Below are positions 21,139 to 29,252 of a stretch of 29,346 bases of DNA, in pieces. The notes under the pieces are model-generated. The model was not told where the DNA came from. It searched no databases and saw only the letters and a list, made by a program, of their open reading frames with translations. Source of the DNA: JBJXGF01 sp046153015 (GTDB lineage: Bacteria; Actinomycetota; Acidimicrobiia; Acidimicrobiales; CAIXPF01); contig JBJXGF010000133.1 of NCBI GenBank assembly GCA_046153015.1, positions 1 to 29,346 on the forward strand. The letters run 5' to 3'. Numbering within the stretch: the first letter of the stretch is position 1; the number at the start of each line of letters is the position of its first letter. A program made the position numbers and the translations under genes.

Positions 21139-21993
21139 TCAGGCGGGCGTGCGCCGCTCGCGTAGCAGCGCCTCCTGAGTGATCGTGGCCACGTGCAGCC
21201 CGGCGCGGTCCCACACGTGGCCGATGGCCAGCCCGCGAGCGCCGGTGAGCGAATCGGCCCGGAAGTCCAGCAGCAGCCACTCGTCGGCCCGGGCCGGGCG
21301 GTGGAACCACACCGCGTGGTCGAGGCTGGCGCCCATGAATACCTCGCGGTGGCGGTCGGGCGGGATGTCGCCGGCGGGGTGCGCGGCTCGGATCGAGGTG
21401 ACCGCCGAGGTGTCCGACGCCATGGCCAACGCGCAGGTCTGGCTCACCGGGTCCTCGCCGACGCTCGGGTCGACCCGCACCCAGGTGAGCGCCCGTCCGG
21501 GGCCGTGGACCAACGGCGCCGAGCGCCGCTCGAGCAGCCAGCCCCAGCCGGCCTCGGGCAACTCCTCGGGCGGCGGCACGTCGACCGGCGCGGTGATCGT
21601 CTGCACGTCCGGCGCGTCCTCGTGCACCTGGTACGACGCCTCGAGGGTGAGGATCGCGCCGTACGACTGGCGGGCCACCACCCGTCGGGTGGCGAACGAC
21701 GTGCCGCTGCGCACCCGGTCGACCTCGTAGCGCACCGGCTCGTCGAGCCGGCCGCCGAGGATGAAGTAGGCGTGCAGCGAGTGCACGGCGAAGCCCTCGG
21801 GGGCGGTGCGGGACGCGGCGCCGAGCGCCTGGGCGATGACCTGGCCGCCGTAGATGCGGCCCCACTCGTACTGGGGCGTGACCCCGACGAAGGTGTCGGG
21901 CCCATGCGGCTCGAGGTCCATCAGGGTCTTGAAGTTGATGCCGGCCGGTGTGTGCACAGGGGGACCATTCTGGCCGGCCCAGCGCAGCGACAC
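21139..21993 (-). CDS. Acyl-CoA thioesterase II (TesB family)
   Basis: A 284-aa double-hotdog thioesterase that hydrolyses acyl-CoA to free acid and CoA. Family landmarks: LMDLEPHGPDTFVGVTP, WGRIYGGQVIAQAL near residues 45-58, VHSLHAYFILGG, then in the second hotdog GASLDHAVWFHRP with the catalytic Asp and DRAGLHVATITQEALLRER with the catalytic Gln near the C-terminus. The length matches TesB. The start is uncertain: the GTG at 21993 gives the full ORF, while the GTG at 21957 would place LEPHG about 15 residues in, as in other TesB proteins. It is divergent from efeU, and the iron-box-like palindrome lies 36-61 bases upstream of it. Confidence 0.92.
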   Translation of the reverse strand: MSLRWAGQNGPPVHTPAGINFKTLMDLEPHGPDTFVGVTPQYEWGRIYGGQVIAQALGAASRTAPEGFAVHSLHAYFILGGRLDEPVRYEVDRVRSGTSFATRRVVARQSYGAILTLEASYQVHEDAPDVQTITAPVDVPPPEELPEAGWGWLLERRSAPLVHGPGRALTWVRVDPSVGEDPVSQTCALAMASDTSAVTSIRAAHPAGDIPPDRHREVFMGASLDHAVWFHRPARADEWLLLDFRADSLTGARGLAIGHVWDRAGLHVATITQEALLRERRTPA

Positions 21994-22028
21994 GACGCCC
22001 AGACCGCCCCGGTTGCTCGCCCGATCGG

Positions 22029-22054
22029 ATCTTGTTAGGGTGCCCTAACCAGAT
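22029..22054. promoter_or_regulatory. DtxR/IdeR-like iron box before efeUOB
   Basis: The core TTAGGGTGCCCTAA (22035-22048) is a perfect inverted repeat with a 2-base centre, and the symmetry extends to 26 bases with 11 of 13 pairs matching. TTAGG...CCTAA half sites are typical of DtxR/IdeR-family iron repressors. It is 20 bases upstream of the efeU start, the expected place for iron-dependent repression of an iron uptake operon. The half-site spacing differs from the classical 19-bp IdeR box, so a related regulator is possible. Confidence 0.7.
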
Positions 22055-22074
22055 AGGGAAAGTTCGGTGTTGAA

Positions 22075-22926
22075 TTGTTCGCGAACTTCTTGATCGGCCT
22101 GCGGGAGGGCCTCGAAGCGGCGCTGGTCGTCGGGATCCTGGTTGCGTATCTCGTCAGGACCAACCGGCGCGAACACCTCCTCACGGTGTGGGCCGGCGTC
22201 GGGCTGGCCATTGCGCTGTCGCTCGGCGCCGGCGCCGCGCTCACCTTCGGTCCCCGGGGGTTGACGTTCGAGGCTCAGGAAGCGATCGGAGGATCGCTGT
22301 CGATCATCGCCGTCGGGTTCGTGACCTGGATGATCTTCTGGATGGCCCGCACCTCACGGCGCCTGCGAGGCGAGCTCGAGGGGCGAGTCGACGCGGCCAT
22401 CGCCGCGGGAGGCTCGAGCCTGGCCCTGGTGGCCCTCCTCGCCGTCGGCCGCGAAGGGCTCGAGACGGCGCTGTTCCTGTGGGCGGCCGCACAGGCCGCG
22501 GGATCCTCCACCCAACCCCTCCTCGGAGGCGCAGCGGGGCTCGCGCTCGCCGTCGCTCTGGGCGTGCTGCTGTACCGCGGGGCGCTCCGACTCGATCTGG
22601 GCCGGTTCTTCCGCTGGACCGGAGGCATCCTGGCGCTCGTCGCTGCCGGAGTGCTGTCCTACGGCATCCACGACCTGCAGGAGGCGGGACTCCTGCCCGG
22701 CTTGAACTCGCTGGCCTTCGACGTCTCGTCTGCCGTCCCGCCGGGCTCCTGGCACGGCGCGCTGTTGAAAGGCACGTTCAACTTCTCGCCCCGCGCCACA
22801 TGGCTCGAGCTCGCCGCCTGGACCATCTACGTCGTGCCCGTCCTCGCGCTGTTCGTCGTCGCGGTGCGGTCCAGACCCGTGTCCCGCCACGGAGCGACCC
22901 CACCGGCGTCACCGGCCCGCCCCTGA
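22075..22926 (+). CDS. efeU: EfeU/FTR1-family iron permease
   Basis: Integral membrane iron permease, 283 aa, the usual size. The two REGLE motifs that line the iron path are present: LREGLEAA in the first helix and GREGLETALFLW in the middle. About seven hydrophobic segments are visible, ending with a helix near residues 245-268 and a basic cytoplasmic tail. The N-terminus FANFLIGLREGLEA matches EfeU when started at the TTG at 22075; there is no better ATG or GTG. It is the first gene of efeUOB, follows an iron-box-like palindrome, and is 15 bases before efeO. It takes iron delivered by EfeO/EfeB into the cytoplasm. Confidence 0.93.
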   Translation: MFANFLIGLREGLEAALVVGILVAYLVRTNRREHLLTVWAGVGLAIALSLGAGAALTFGPRGLTFEAQEAIGGSLSIIAVGFVTWMIFWMARTSRRLRGELEGRVDAAIAAGGSSLALVALLAVGREGLETALFLWAAAQAAGSSTQPLLGGAAGLALAVALGVLLYRGALRLDLGRFFRWTGGILALVAAGVLSYGIHDLQEAGLLPGLNSLAFDVSSAVPPGSWHGALLKGTFNFSPRATWLELAAWTIYVVPVLALFVVAVRSRPVSRHGATPPASPARP

Positions 22927-22941
22927 GAGAAGGAGCCCTCC

Positions 22942-24084
22942 TTGCGCCTGATCCCATCGACCTTCGCGGCCGTGGCGGTGCTCGCCGCGGCCGGCTGCTC
23001 GTCCAATCCCGGCGCCGATGGGGCTGGGGTCATCAACGTGCAGAGCACAGCCAGCAGTTGTGAGGTGAGCGCGACGGATGCGCCGAGCGGCAACTTGGTC
23101 TTCGCCGTGCGCAACCGAGGGTCGGAGGTGACCGAGTTCTACCTCCTCGCGGCCGACGGCCTGCGCATCGTCGGGGAGGTCGAGAACATCGGCCCCGGCA
23201 TCAGCCGGAACCTGGTGGTGCAGGCGGCGCCGGGCAGCTACCTCACCGCCTGCAAGCCAGGGATGGTGGGTGAGGGCATACGCGCCCCGTTCACGGTGAC
23301 GGATTCCGGCGTCCAGGTTGCCGCGAACGAGATCGACGCTGTGGTGGCGACGGCCAACGAGCAGTACCGGCTCTACGTACGGGAGCAGGTGGCGCAGCTC
23401 GTCGACAAGACGCGGCGGTTCGCCGAGCTGTACCGAGCCAGATCTGACGACGAGGCGCGCCAGCTCTACGCCGACGCCCGCACCCACTGGGAGCGGATCG
23501 AACCGGTCGCCGAGTCCTTCGGCGACCTCGATCCCCGGCTCGATCTGCGCGAAGCCGACCTCGAACCAGGACAGGATTGGACCGGCTGGCACGCGATCGA
23601 GAAGGACCTGTGGCCGCCCGCTGCCGGCTACACAGCCCTCGGCGACGCTCGACGGGCGGCGCTCGCCGCCCAGCTCGTCGCCGACACCGAGGACCTGGCG
23701 CAGCGAGTGCAAGACCTCAGCTACGACGCGGCCCAGCTCGGCAACGGCGCGAAGGAGCTCCTCGACGAAGTCGCCACCGGCAAGGTGACCGGCGAGGAGG
23801 AGGCCTGGTCGCACACGGACCTGTGGGACTTCCAGGCCAACGTCGACGGCGCCCGTGTCGCATTCGAAGCCCTCGAGCCCGCGCTGCGCATGAAGGACGC
23901 CGACTTGGCCGACACCTTGGCCGCACGCTTCTTGGCCCTCCAGTCCATCCTGGACGGGCACCGCACGAGCGACGGCTTCGTGCGCTACACGGAGCTGAGC
24001 GAAGGACAGGTGAGGACGCTGGCCGACGCCGTCGACGCCCTCAGCGAGCCCCTCGCCGCCCTCACCGCGGCGGTGGTGCTGTGA
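22942..24084 (+). CDS. efeO: EfeO-type iron-binding lipoprotein (cupredoxin plus M75/imelysin domain)
   Basis: A 380-aa exported protein. The signal ends in a lipobox (AAAGC, Cys19), so it is probably lipid-anchored outside the membrane. Residues about 30-120 form a cupredoxin-like domain with Cys40 and Cys104 (LTACKPGMVGEG), followed by an imelysin/M75 domain with the metal-binding H217-x-x-E220 in WHAIEKDLWP. This two-domain order is that of classical EfeO. The TTG start at 22942 is set by AAGGAG six bases upstream and by the signal peptide. It lies 15 bases after efeU and overlaps efeB (GTGA). It is thought to bind and hand ferrous or ferric iron to EfeU. Confidence 0.93.
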   Translation: MRLIPSTFAAVAVLAAAGCSSNPGADGAGVINVQSTASSCEVSATDAPSGNLVFAVRNRGSEVTEFYLLAADGLRIVGEVENIGPGISRNLVVQAAPGSYLTACKPGMVGEGIRAPFTVTDSGVQVAANEIDAVVATANEQYRLYVREQVAQLVDKTRRFAELYRARSDDEARQLYADARTHWERIEPVAESFGDLDPRLDLREADLEPGQDWTGWHAIEKDLWPPAAGYTALGDARRAALAAQLVADTEDLAQRVQDLSYDAAQLGNGAKELLDEVATGKVTGEEEAWSHTDLWDFQANVDGARVAFEALEPALRMKDADLADTLAARFLALQSILDGHRTSDGFVRYTELSEGQVRTLADAVDALSEPLAALTAAVVL

Positions 24085-25337
24085 CGCTCACCCGGCGCCG
24101 CTTCCTCGCGACCGCCGGCGCGGGCGCCGCCGGCTCGGCGGCCGCGCTCGCCCTGCCCGGCTGCGTCAGCCGCGAGGCAGCAGCAGGCGCGGCTGACCAG
24201 ACGGTCCGCTTCTACGGGGTGCATCAAGCGGGCATCACGACGCCCGCTCAGGACCGGCTCCACTTCGCCGCCTTCGACATCACCACCGACGCCCGCGCTC
24301 AGCTCAGCCGGCTGCTGCGAGCCTGGACCGATGCGGCCGCGGCGATGACAGAGGGCCGTGACGTGGGCGAGTTCGGCGCCATGGACGGCCCCTATCTCGC
24401 ACCGCCCGAGGACACCGGCGAGGCCTATGGTCTCGCCCCGGCGCGTCTCACGATCACCTTCGGGTTCGGGCCGGGCCTGTTCCGCGGGGACGACGGGATC
24501 GACCGGTTCGGTCTCGCAGCCCACCAGCCCGAACCGTTACGGCCCCTCCCCCACTTCCCGGGCGACAACCTCGATCCGGGCCGCAGCGGCGGGGACCTGT
24601 GCATCCAGGCCTGCGCCGACGACCCGCAGATCGCGGTGCACGCCATCCGCAACCTGGCCCGCATCGGGTTCGGCACGGTCAGTGTCCGCTGGTCGCAGCT
24701 GGGCTTCGGACGCACCGCGTCCACCTCGCGCGCCCAGCTGACCCCTCGAAACCTGTTCGGATTCAAGGACGGCACCCACAACCTCAAGGCCGAGGACGTC
24801 GATCTCCTCGATCAGTTCGTGTGGGTGCAGCCGGACGACTCGGCGGGCGGCTGGCTCGCCGGCGGCTCCTACCTCGTGGCGAGACGGATCAAGATGCACA
24901 TCGAGACCTGGGACCGCACGTCGCTCCAAGAGCAGGAAGCAGTGATCGGACGGGACAAGAAGCAAGGAGCGCCGCTCTCGGGCGGAGAGGAGTTCACGGC
25001 CCCCGACTTCACCCGGAGCGGCAGCGGCTCGGCGCTGCTCATCGCCGAGACGGCCCACCTGCGAGTCGCGCACCCAGACCAGAACGCGGGCGTCCACATC
25101 CTGCGGCGGGGATACAACTTCGCCGACGGCACCACCTCGCTCGGCCACCTCGACGCCGGGCTCTTCTTCATCGCCTATACCCGCGACCCCGACCACCAGT
25201 TCATCCCCCTCCAGGCCAACCTCGCTCGTGACGACGCGCTCAACGAGTACATCCAGCACACGGGATCGGGGATCTTCGCAGTCCCGCCGGGGGCCAGCGA
25301 GGACCGCTACGTGGGGCAGAGCCTGTTCGAAGCGTGA
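24081..25337 (+). CDS. efeB: EfeB-type Dyp heme peroxidase, Tat-exported
   Basis: A 418-aa heme peroxidase of the EfeUOB system. The twin-arginine signal TRRRFLATAGAGAAGSA begins at residue 4; the signal ends in ALPGC, so it may also be a lipoprotein. The Dyp motif GFKDG is at residues 227-231 and the proximal heme His is probably H326 (TAHLRVAHP), with an Arg near 343 (ILRRGYNF). The start is the GTG at 24081 overlapping the efeO stop; the longer open frame upstream is a shadow. It is thought to oxidise or process iron or heme outside the membrane. It is the last gene of the operon, ending 27 bases before the convergent mutY stop. Confidence 0.94.
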   Translation: MTLTRRRFLATAGAGAAGSAAALALPGCVSREAAAGAADQTVRFYGVHQAGITTPAQDRLHFAAFDITTDARAQLSRLLRAWTDAAAAMTEGRDVGEFGAMDGPYLAPPEDTGEAYGLAPARLTITFGFGPGLFRGDDGIDRFGLAAHQPEPLRPLPHFPGDNLDPGRSGGDLCIQACADDPQIAVHAIRNLARIGFGTVSVRWSQLGFGRTASTSRAQLTPRNLFGFKDGTHNLKAEDVDLLDQFVWVQPDDSAGGWLAGGSYLVARRIKMHIETWDRTSLQEQEAVIGRDKKQGAPLSGGEEFTAPDFTRSGSGSALLIAETAHLRVAHPDQNAGVHILRRGYNFADGTTSLGHLDAGLFFIAYTRDPDHQFIPLQANLARDDALNEYIQHTGSGIFAVPPGASEDRYVGQSLFEA

Positions 25338-25364
25338 GCCAGGGCGTCGTCGAGCCCGCGCCGG

Positions 25365-26261
25365 TCAGGGCAGCACCAGCACGCGGCCGCGCTGCACGGC
25401 CAGGCCGTCGGCCACCACGCCCGCCGCCACTCGAGCGGCCCGGTCGGGGTCGTCGGGCCAGCCCATCACCTCGCCCAGCCGGCCCCGGGGAACCGGCCCG
25501 CAGCGCAGGGCGTCGACGAGGCGGCCCCGGCCCTGGCGGTCCGAGCCGCCGAACGTGCTCTGGCGCGTGCTGACCCCGGCGGAGCCGACGGCCGGGTCGG
25601 GGCCCTCGCCGCGCCACGCGCAGCCCGCCTCCGCCGGGCACTCGCCGCAACGCGGCGACCGGGCCGTGCAGACCGTGGCGCCGAGGTCCAGCAGCGCTTG
25701 GTTCCACGTCCAGCTGCGGTCCTCGGGGGCCAGGGCGTCGGCTGCGGCCTGCGCCTCGGCCCGGCCGAGCCGACGGCCCGCCCGACGGGCGAGGAACCGG
25801 GCCACGTTGGTGTCGACCACCGCAGCCGGCGCCTCGAACGCGAACGCCAGCACCGCCCGCGCCGTGTACGGCCCGACCCCAGGCAGGGCGAGCAGCTCGG
25901 CCAGCTCGCCGGGCAGGGCGCCGCCGTGACGCTCGACCACCGCCTGCGCGCACCCGTGCAGGTTGAGAGCTCGCCGGTTGTAGCCGAGGCCCGCCCAGAG
26001 CCGCACCACCTCGCCCGGCGACGCCGCTGCGCAGGCGGCCGGGGTAGGGAACCGGCACAGGAACGCCCGCCAGCGCGGCGCCACGCGCGCCGTCTGGGTC
26101 TGCTGCAGCATCAGCTCGCTGACGAGGATCGCCCACGGATCGCGGGTGCGTCGCCATGGCAAGTCGCGTAGGCCGCGTTCGGCCCAACGCAGGATCTCCC
26201 CCCGATCGAGCGGCGCCGCCTCCCCCGCGACCGCCGCTCGCCCCTCGGGGCGGGCCGTCAC
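25365..26261 (-). CDS. mutY: A/G-specific adenine glycosylase (MutY family)
   Basis: DNA repair enzyme, 298 aa, that removes adenine opposite 8-oxoguanine. The N-terminal HhH-GPD domain has the catalytic Glu (E49, SELMLQQTQT), the helix-hairpin-helix LPGVGPYTARAVLAF (126-140) and the catalytic Asp D150 (VVDTNVARF). The [4Fe-4S] motif C198-x6-C205-x2-C208-x5-C214 is intact. After it comes a short tail without a recognisable NUDIX-like 8-oxoG recognition domain, a short form often seen in actinobacteria. The GTG at 26261 overlaps the MaoC stop (GTGA) and fixes the start; the frame continues open upstream only as a shadow. Coupling to a MaoC gene is curious and probably without functional meaning. 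Confidence 0.92.
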   Translation of the reverse strand: MTARPEGRAAVAGEAAPLDRGEILRWAERGLRDLPWRRTRDPWAILVSELMLQQTQTARVAPRWRAFLCRFPTPAACAAASPGEVVRLWAGLGYNRRALNLHGCAQAVVERHGGALPGELAELLALPGVGPYTARAVLAFAFEAPAAVVDTNVARFLARRAGRRLGRAEAQAAADALAPEDRSWTWNQALLDLGATVCTARSPRCGECPAEAGCAWRGEGPDPAVGSAGVSTRQSTFGGSDRQGRGRLVDALRCGPVPRGRLGEVMGWPDDPDRAARVAAGVVADGLAVQRGRVLVLP

Positions 26262-26776
26262 TGCGCCCAGATGTCCTGGTTGTCGTAGGGCCGCTGGCGG
26301 GGCGGCACGGCGTCGCGCTTCCACACCATCACCCGCCGGCGGAAGAAGCACACCTCCTCGCCCCGCTGGTTGATGCCCTTGGTCTCGACTGACACCACCC
26401 CACGGTCGGGCCGGGACGAGGACTCCTTCTTGTCGAGCACCCTCGTCTCCGCGTAGATCGTGTCGCCGTGGAAGGTCGGCATCTTGTGCTGGAGCGTCTC
26501 GACCTCGAGGTTGGCGATCGCGGCGCCGCTCACGTCGGGCACGCTCATGCCGAGCACCAAGGAGTAGACGAGGTTGCCGACGACCACGTTCTTCTTGTGG
26601 ACCGTCTCGTTCTGGGCGAACCACTCGTTCGTGTGGAGCGGGTGGTGGTTCATCGTGATCATGCAGAAGAGGTGGTCGTCGGCCTCGGTGATCGTCTTGC
26701 CGGGCCAATGCCGGTACACGTCGCCGATCTCGAAGTCCTCGAAATAGCGGCCAAACGGACGCTCGTGCACGGTCAC
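26258..26776 (-). CDS. MaoC-like dehydratase, probable mesaconyl-CoA hydratase type
   Basis: A 172-aa single-hotdog hydratase. GRYFEDFEIGDVYRHWPGKTITEADDHLFCMITMNHHPLH contains the active-site His (H48), while the usual Asp position reads Asn43. Further family parts: VVVGNLVYSLVLGMSVPDVSG and ANLEVETLQHKMPTFHGDTIYAETRVLDK. From memory this N-terminal block closely resembles the MaoC protein of Streptomyces clusters with ccr/meaA, which points to mesaconyl-CoA hydratase of the ethylmalonyl-CoA pathway; I cannot check the alignment here. The start is the GTG at 26776 with GAGG upstream. Near it, across a divergent alpha/beta hydrolase, is the methylsuccinyl-CoA dehydrogenase-like gene that would make mesaconyl-CoA. 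Confidence 0.82.
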   Translation of the reverse strand: MTVHERPFGRYFEDFEIGDVYRHWPGKTITEADDHLFCMITMNHHPLHTNEWFAQNETVHKKNVVVGNLVYSLVLGMSVPDVSGAAIANLEVETLQHKMPTFHGDTIYAETRVLDKKESSSRPDRGVVSVETKGINQRGEEVCFFRRRVMVWKRDAVPPRQRPYDNQDIWAQ

Positions 26777-26834
26777 GGGAGCTCACCTCGCATGCTCTCG
26801 GGTAAGGCGGCCCGAGCGTAGGCGCGGCGATTCG

Positions 26835-26840
26835 TACACT
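26835..26840 (+). promoter_or_regulatory. Putative -10 box of a leaderless promoter for the alpha/beta hydrolase
   Basis: TACACT lies 7 bases before the ATG at 26848 and no SD sequence is present. Transcription would begin at the start codon. Confidence 0.45.
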
Positions 26841-26847
26841 CCCAACC

Positions 26848-27579
26848 ATGCACCCCATCGCCGTTCACCAGGCCGAACCCGCGGCCGGGGCGCCGCCGGG
26901 CGTCACGCCGGCGCTCTGCCTGCACGGCCTCGGCGGCGGCTTCGCCGCCACCTTCACCGACAGCGGCTGGACCATCGCGCTGGCCCGCCGGCGCCTGGTG
27001 GTGGGCATCGACAGCCGCGGGTTCGGCGACGCGGCGCCGCCGGGCGATCCGAGCGAGCTGACCGGGCGGCCCTACGTGGGCGACGTGCTCGGCGCGCTCG
27101 ACGCCCTCGGCCTCGCCGTGGTCGACGTGATCGGGTTCTCGATGGGCGCCGGCCAGGCCATCCGCCTGGCGCTCGACGCGCCGGAGCGGGTGCGTCGCCT
27201 GGTGCTGCTGGGCGTCGACGCGCCGGCGCTGGCCGCCGCGGGGGACACGCCGGGCCCGGTGGCCGAGGGCCGGGCGCTGCTCACCCTGGCCCACGCCAAG
27301 GCCCGTCCGACGCTCGGCCCGCAGGCGGACCTCCAGTTCGAGGCCTGGGCCCGCGATCCGCTGGCGCCGTTCCTGTGGCGCTCGCTCGGTCGGCCGGCGC
27401 TGTTCGTGACCGGCGGGAACGACGCCGACGGCGCCGGCGCGGCGATGGCCGTGGCCGACGTGCTGGCGCAACGGCTCGACGGCGCCCGCCACCACCTGGT
27501 GATGGGCGCCGACCACGCCTCCACGATGCGGGCCGCCGGCGCGCTCGGCGCCGCGCTCGAGTTCCTCGACGGCCTCTGA
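26848..27579 (+). CDS. Alpha/beta hydrolase
   Basis: A 243-aa soluble hydrolase of the alpha/beta fold. The oxyanion-hole loop is HGLGGG (26-31), the nucleophile elbow is GFSMG with S98, and the acid and base are probably D192 (GGNDADG) and H223 (GADHAST). DSRGFGDAAPP after strand 4 is typical of the family. The protein has a small lid region. There is no signal peptide. The substrate is not evident; an ester or thioester is possible given the neighbouring CoA genes. It is 69 bases before the acyl-CoA dehydrogenase gene, which seems to have its own promoter. Confidence 0.88.
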   Translation: MHPIAVHQAEPAAGAPPGVTPALCLHGLGGGFAATFTDSGWTIALARRRLVVGIDSRGFGDAAPPGDPSELTGRPYVGDVLGALDALGLAVVDVIGFSMGAGQAIRLALDAPERVRRLVLLGVDAPALAAAGDTPGPVAEGRALLTLAHAKARPTLGPQADLQFEAWARDPLAPFLWRSLGRPALFVTGGNDADGAGAAMAVADVLAQRLDGARHHLVMGADHASTMRAAGALGAALEFLDGL

Positions 27580-27634
27580 CCGGCGCCCGAGAAGGGCGGT
27601 CCGGGCCGGATAGGAGCCCCGGTCCGGCGCTCGG

Positions 27635-27640
27635 TAGCCT
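27635..27640 (+). promoter_or_regulatory. Putative -10 box of a leaderless promoter for the acyl-CoA dehydrogenase
   Basis: TAGCCT lies 8 bases before the ATG at 27649 with no SD sequence between. The 27580-27634 part of the gap is GC-rich with small inverted repeats but no gene. Confidence 0.35.
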
Positions 27641-27648
27641 GCGCCTTC

Positions 27649-29226
27649 ATGACGACCGTCGACCTGAACGAAGCCGCGTCCTGCGTCGAAGCCGCCCACG
27701 GGGTGGTGCGCTCCGCCATCGCCGAGCTCAAAGCGAAAGGCGGAGATCTCGACGTGCACCAGGTGCTGGCCTACGACCTGGCGCACGCGGCATCGGCGGT
27801 CGAGACGGCGCGCAGCCTGCTCGACTACGGCGCCAAGGGCGCGGTGGAGGCGGCGATCACAGCGGCGTTCGTGGCCGACATGGTGGCCGACCTCGCCGCC
27901 AAGCTCTACGGCCGGGAGGAGCAGTGGGGCGTTGCGCCCGCGGCGCTCGACCGGTGCCGGCCCTTCGTGGCCCGCCACCGCGACCCCGAGTTCCTCGCCG
28001 GGCTGGCCGACGACCCGGGGCCCCGCCACCTCGACGTCGATTTCGAGATGGTGCAGGACACGTTCCGCCGCTTCGCCGAGGACAAGATCGCGCCCGAGGC
28101 CGAGCACATCCACCGCAGCAACGGCGACATCCCCGAGTCGATCGTCAAGGGGCTCTCCGAGATGGGGGTGTTCGGCCTGTCGATCCCCGAGGAGTACGGC
28201 GGCTTCGCCAGCGGCGGCCAGAGCGACTACCTGGGCATGGTCATCGCCACCGAGGAGCTGTCGCGGGCCTCGCTCGGCGCGGGGGGAAGCCTCATCACTC
28301 GGCCCGAGATCCTGGCCCGGGCGCTCGAAGCGGGCGGGACCGAGGAGCAGAAGCGGGAGTGGCTGCCCAAGCTGGCCTCGGGCGAGGTGATGGTGGCGGT
28401 GTCGGTGACCGAGCCCGACTACGGCTCCGACGTGGCCAACATCACCTGCATGGCCAGCCCGACCGAGGGCGGCTGGCTGATCAAGGGCGTGAAGACGTGG
28501 TGCACCTTCGCCGCCCGGGGCGACGTGCTGATGCTGCTCGCCCGCAGCGACCCCGACCGCTCGAAGACCCATCGCGGCCTGAGCCTGTTCATCGTGCCCA
28601 AGCCCCGGGGCGAGGGGCACGGGTTCCGCTTCACCGACGAGCGAGGCGGCGCCCTGGAGGGCCGCCCGATCGACACGATCGGCTACCGCGGGATGCACAG
28701 CTACGAGCTGGCCTTCGACAACTGGTTCGTGCCGGCCGAGAACCAGATCGGCCTCGAGGCCGGGCTGGGGCGGGGCTTCTACTACCAGATGGCCGGCTTC
28801 GAGAACGGTCGGCTGCAGACCGCGGCCCGCGCCGTCGGCGTGATGCAGGCCGCCTTCGAAGCGGCCCGGGCCTACGCCGCCGACCGGCGGGTCTTCGGCC
28901 AGCCGATCGCCGACTACCAGCTCACCCGGGCCAAGCTCGGCCGGATGATCGTGATCATCCAAGCCGCCCGCCAGTTCGCCTACCAGGTTGGCAAGCTGAT
29001 GGCCAAGGGCGAGGGGACGATGGAGGCCTCGATGGTCAAGGCCTACGTGTGCCGCGCCGCGGAGTGGGTCACCCGAGAGGCGATGCAGATCCACGGCGGC
29101 ATGGGCTACGCCGAGGAGTACCCGGTGAGCCGGTACTACGTCGACGCCCGCGTGCTGTCGATCTTCGAGGGCGCCGACGAGACGCTCTGCCTCAAGGTCA
29201 TCGCCCGCCGCCTGCTCGACTCGTGA
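27649..29226 (+). CDS. Acyl-CoA dehydrogenase with N-terminal extension, (2S)-methylsuccinyl-CoA dehydrogenase-like
   Basis: A 525-aa flavoprotein, about 130 residues longer than a standard acyl-CoA dehydrogenase. The N-terminal helical extension (about 1-125) contains RSLLDYGAKGAVEAAITAAFVADMVADLAAKLYGREEQWG and RPFVARHRDPEFLAGLA, an extension I associate with methylsuccinyl-CoA dehydrogenase (Mcd) of the ethylmalonyl-CoA pathway. The rest is a complete dehydrogenase: LSEMGVFGLSIPEEYGGF, VAVSVTEPDYGSDVA, GWLIKGVKTWCTFA, MQIHGGMGYAEEYPVSRYYVDARVLSIFEGADETLC. The reaction would be methylsuccinyl-CoA to mesaconyl-CoA with FAD. The neighbouring MaoC gene fits the next step. ccr, ecm and mcl genes are not in this window, so pathway assignment is inference. 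Confidence 0.82.
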   Translation: MTTVDLNEAASCVEAAHGVVRSAIAELKAKGGDLDVHQVLAYDLAHAASAVETARSLLDYGAKGAVEAAITAAFVADMVADLAAKLYGREEQWGVAPAALDRCRPFVARHRDPEFLAGLADDPGPRHLDVDFEMVQDTFRRFAEDKIAPEAEHIHRSNGDIPESIVKGLSEMGVFGLSIPEEYGGFASGGQSDYLGMVIATEELSRASLGAGGSLITRPEILARALEAGGTEEQKREWLPKLASGEVMVAVSVTEPDYGSDVANITCMASPTEGGWLIKGVKTWCTFAARGDVLMLLARSDPDRSKTHRGLSLFIVPKPRGEGHGFRFTDERGGALEGRPIDTIGYRGMHSYELAFDNWFVPAENQIGLEAGLGRGFYYQMAGFENGRLQTAARAVGVMQAAFEAARAYAADRRVFGQPIADYQLTRAKLGRMIVIIQAARQFAYQVGKLMAKGEGTMEASMVKAYVCRAAEWVTREAMQIHGGMGYAEEYPVSRYYVDARVLSIFEGADETLCLKVIARRLLDS

Positions 29227-29229
29227 CTT

Positions 29230-29252
29230 CGCTGGGGGCTGCGCCCCCAGCG
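29230..29252. terminator. Strong hairpin after the acyl-CoA dehydrogenase, a copy of the dispersed repeat core
   Basis: CGCTGGGGGC-TGC-GCCCCCAGCG is a perfect 10-bp stem with a 3-base loop, beginning three bases after the stop codon. It has no T-run. The core is identical to the hairpin at 1-19. It may act as a terminator or protect the 3' end of the mRNA. The final 29253-29346 bases hold no recognisable gene. Confidence 0.5.
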
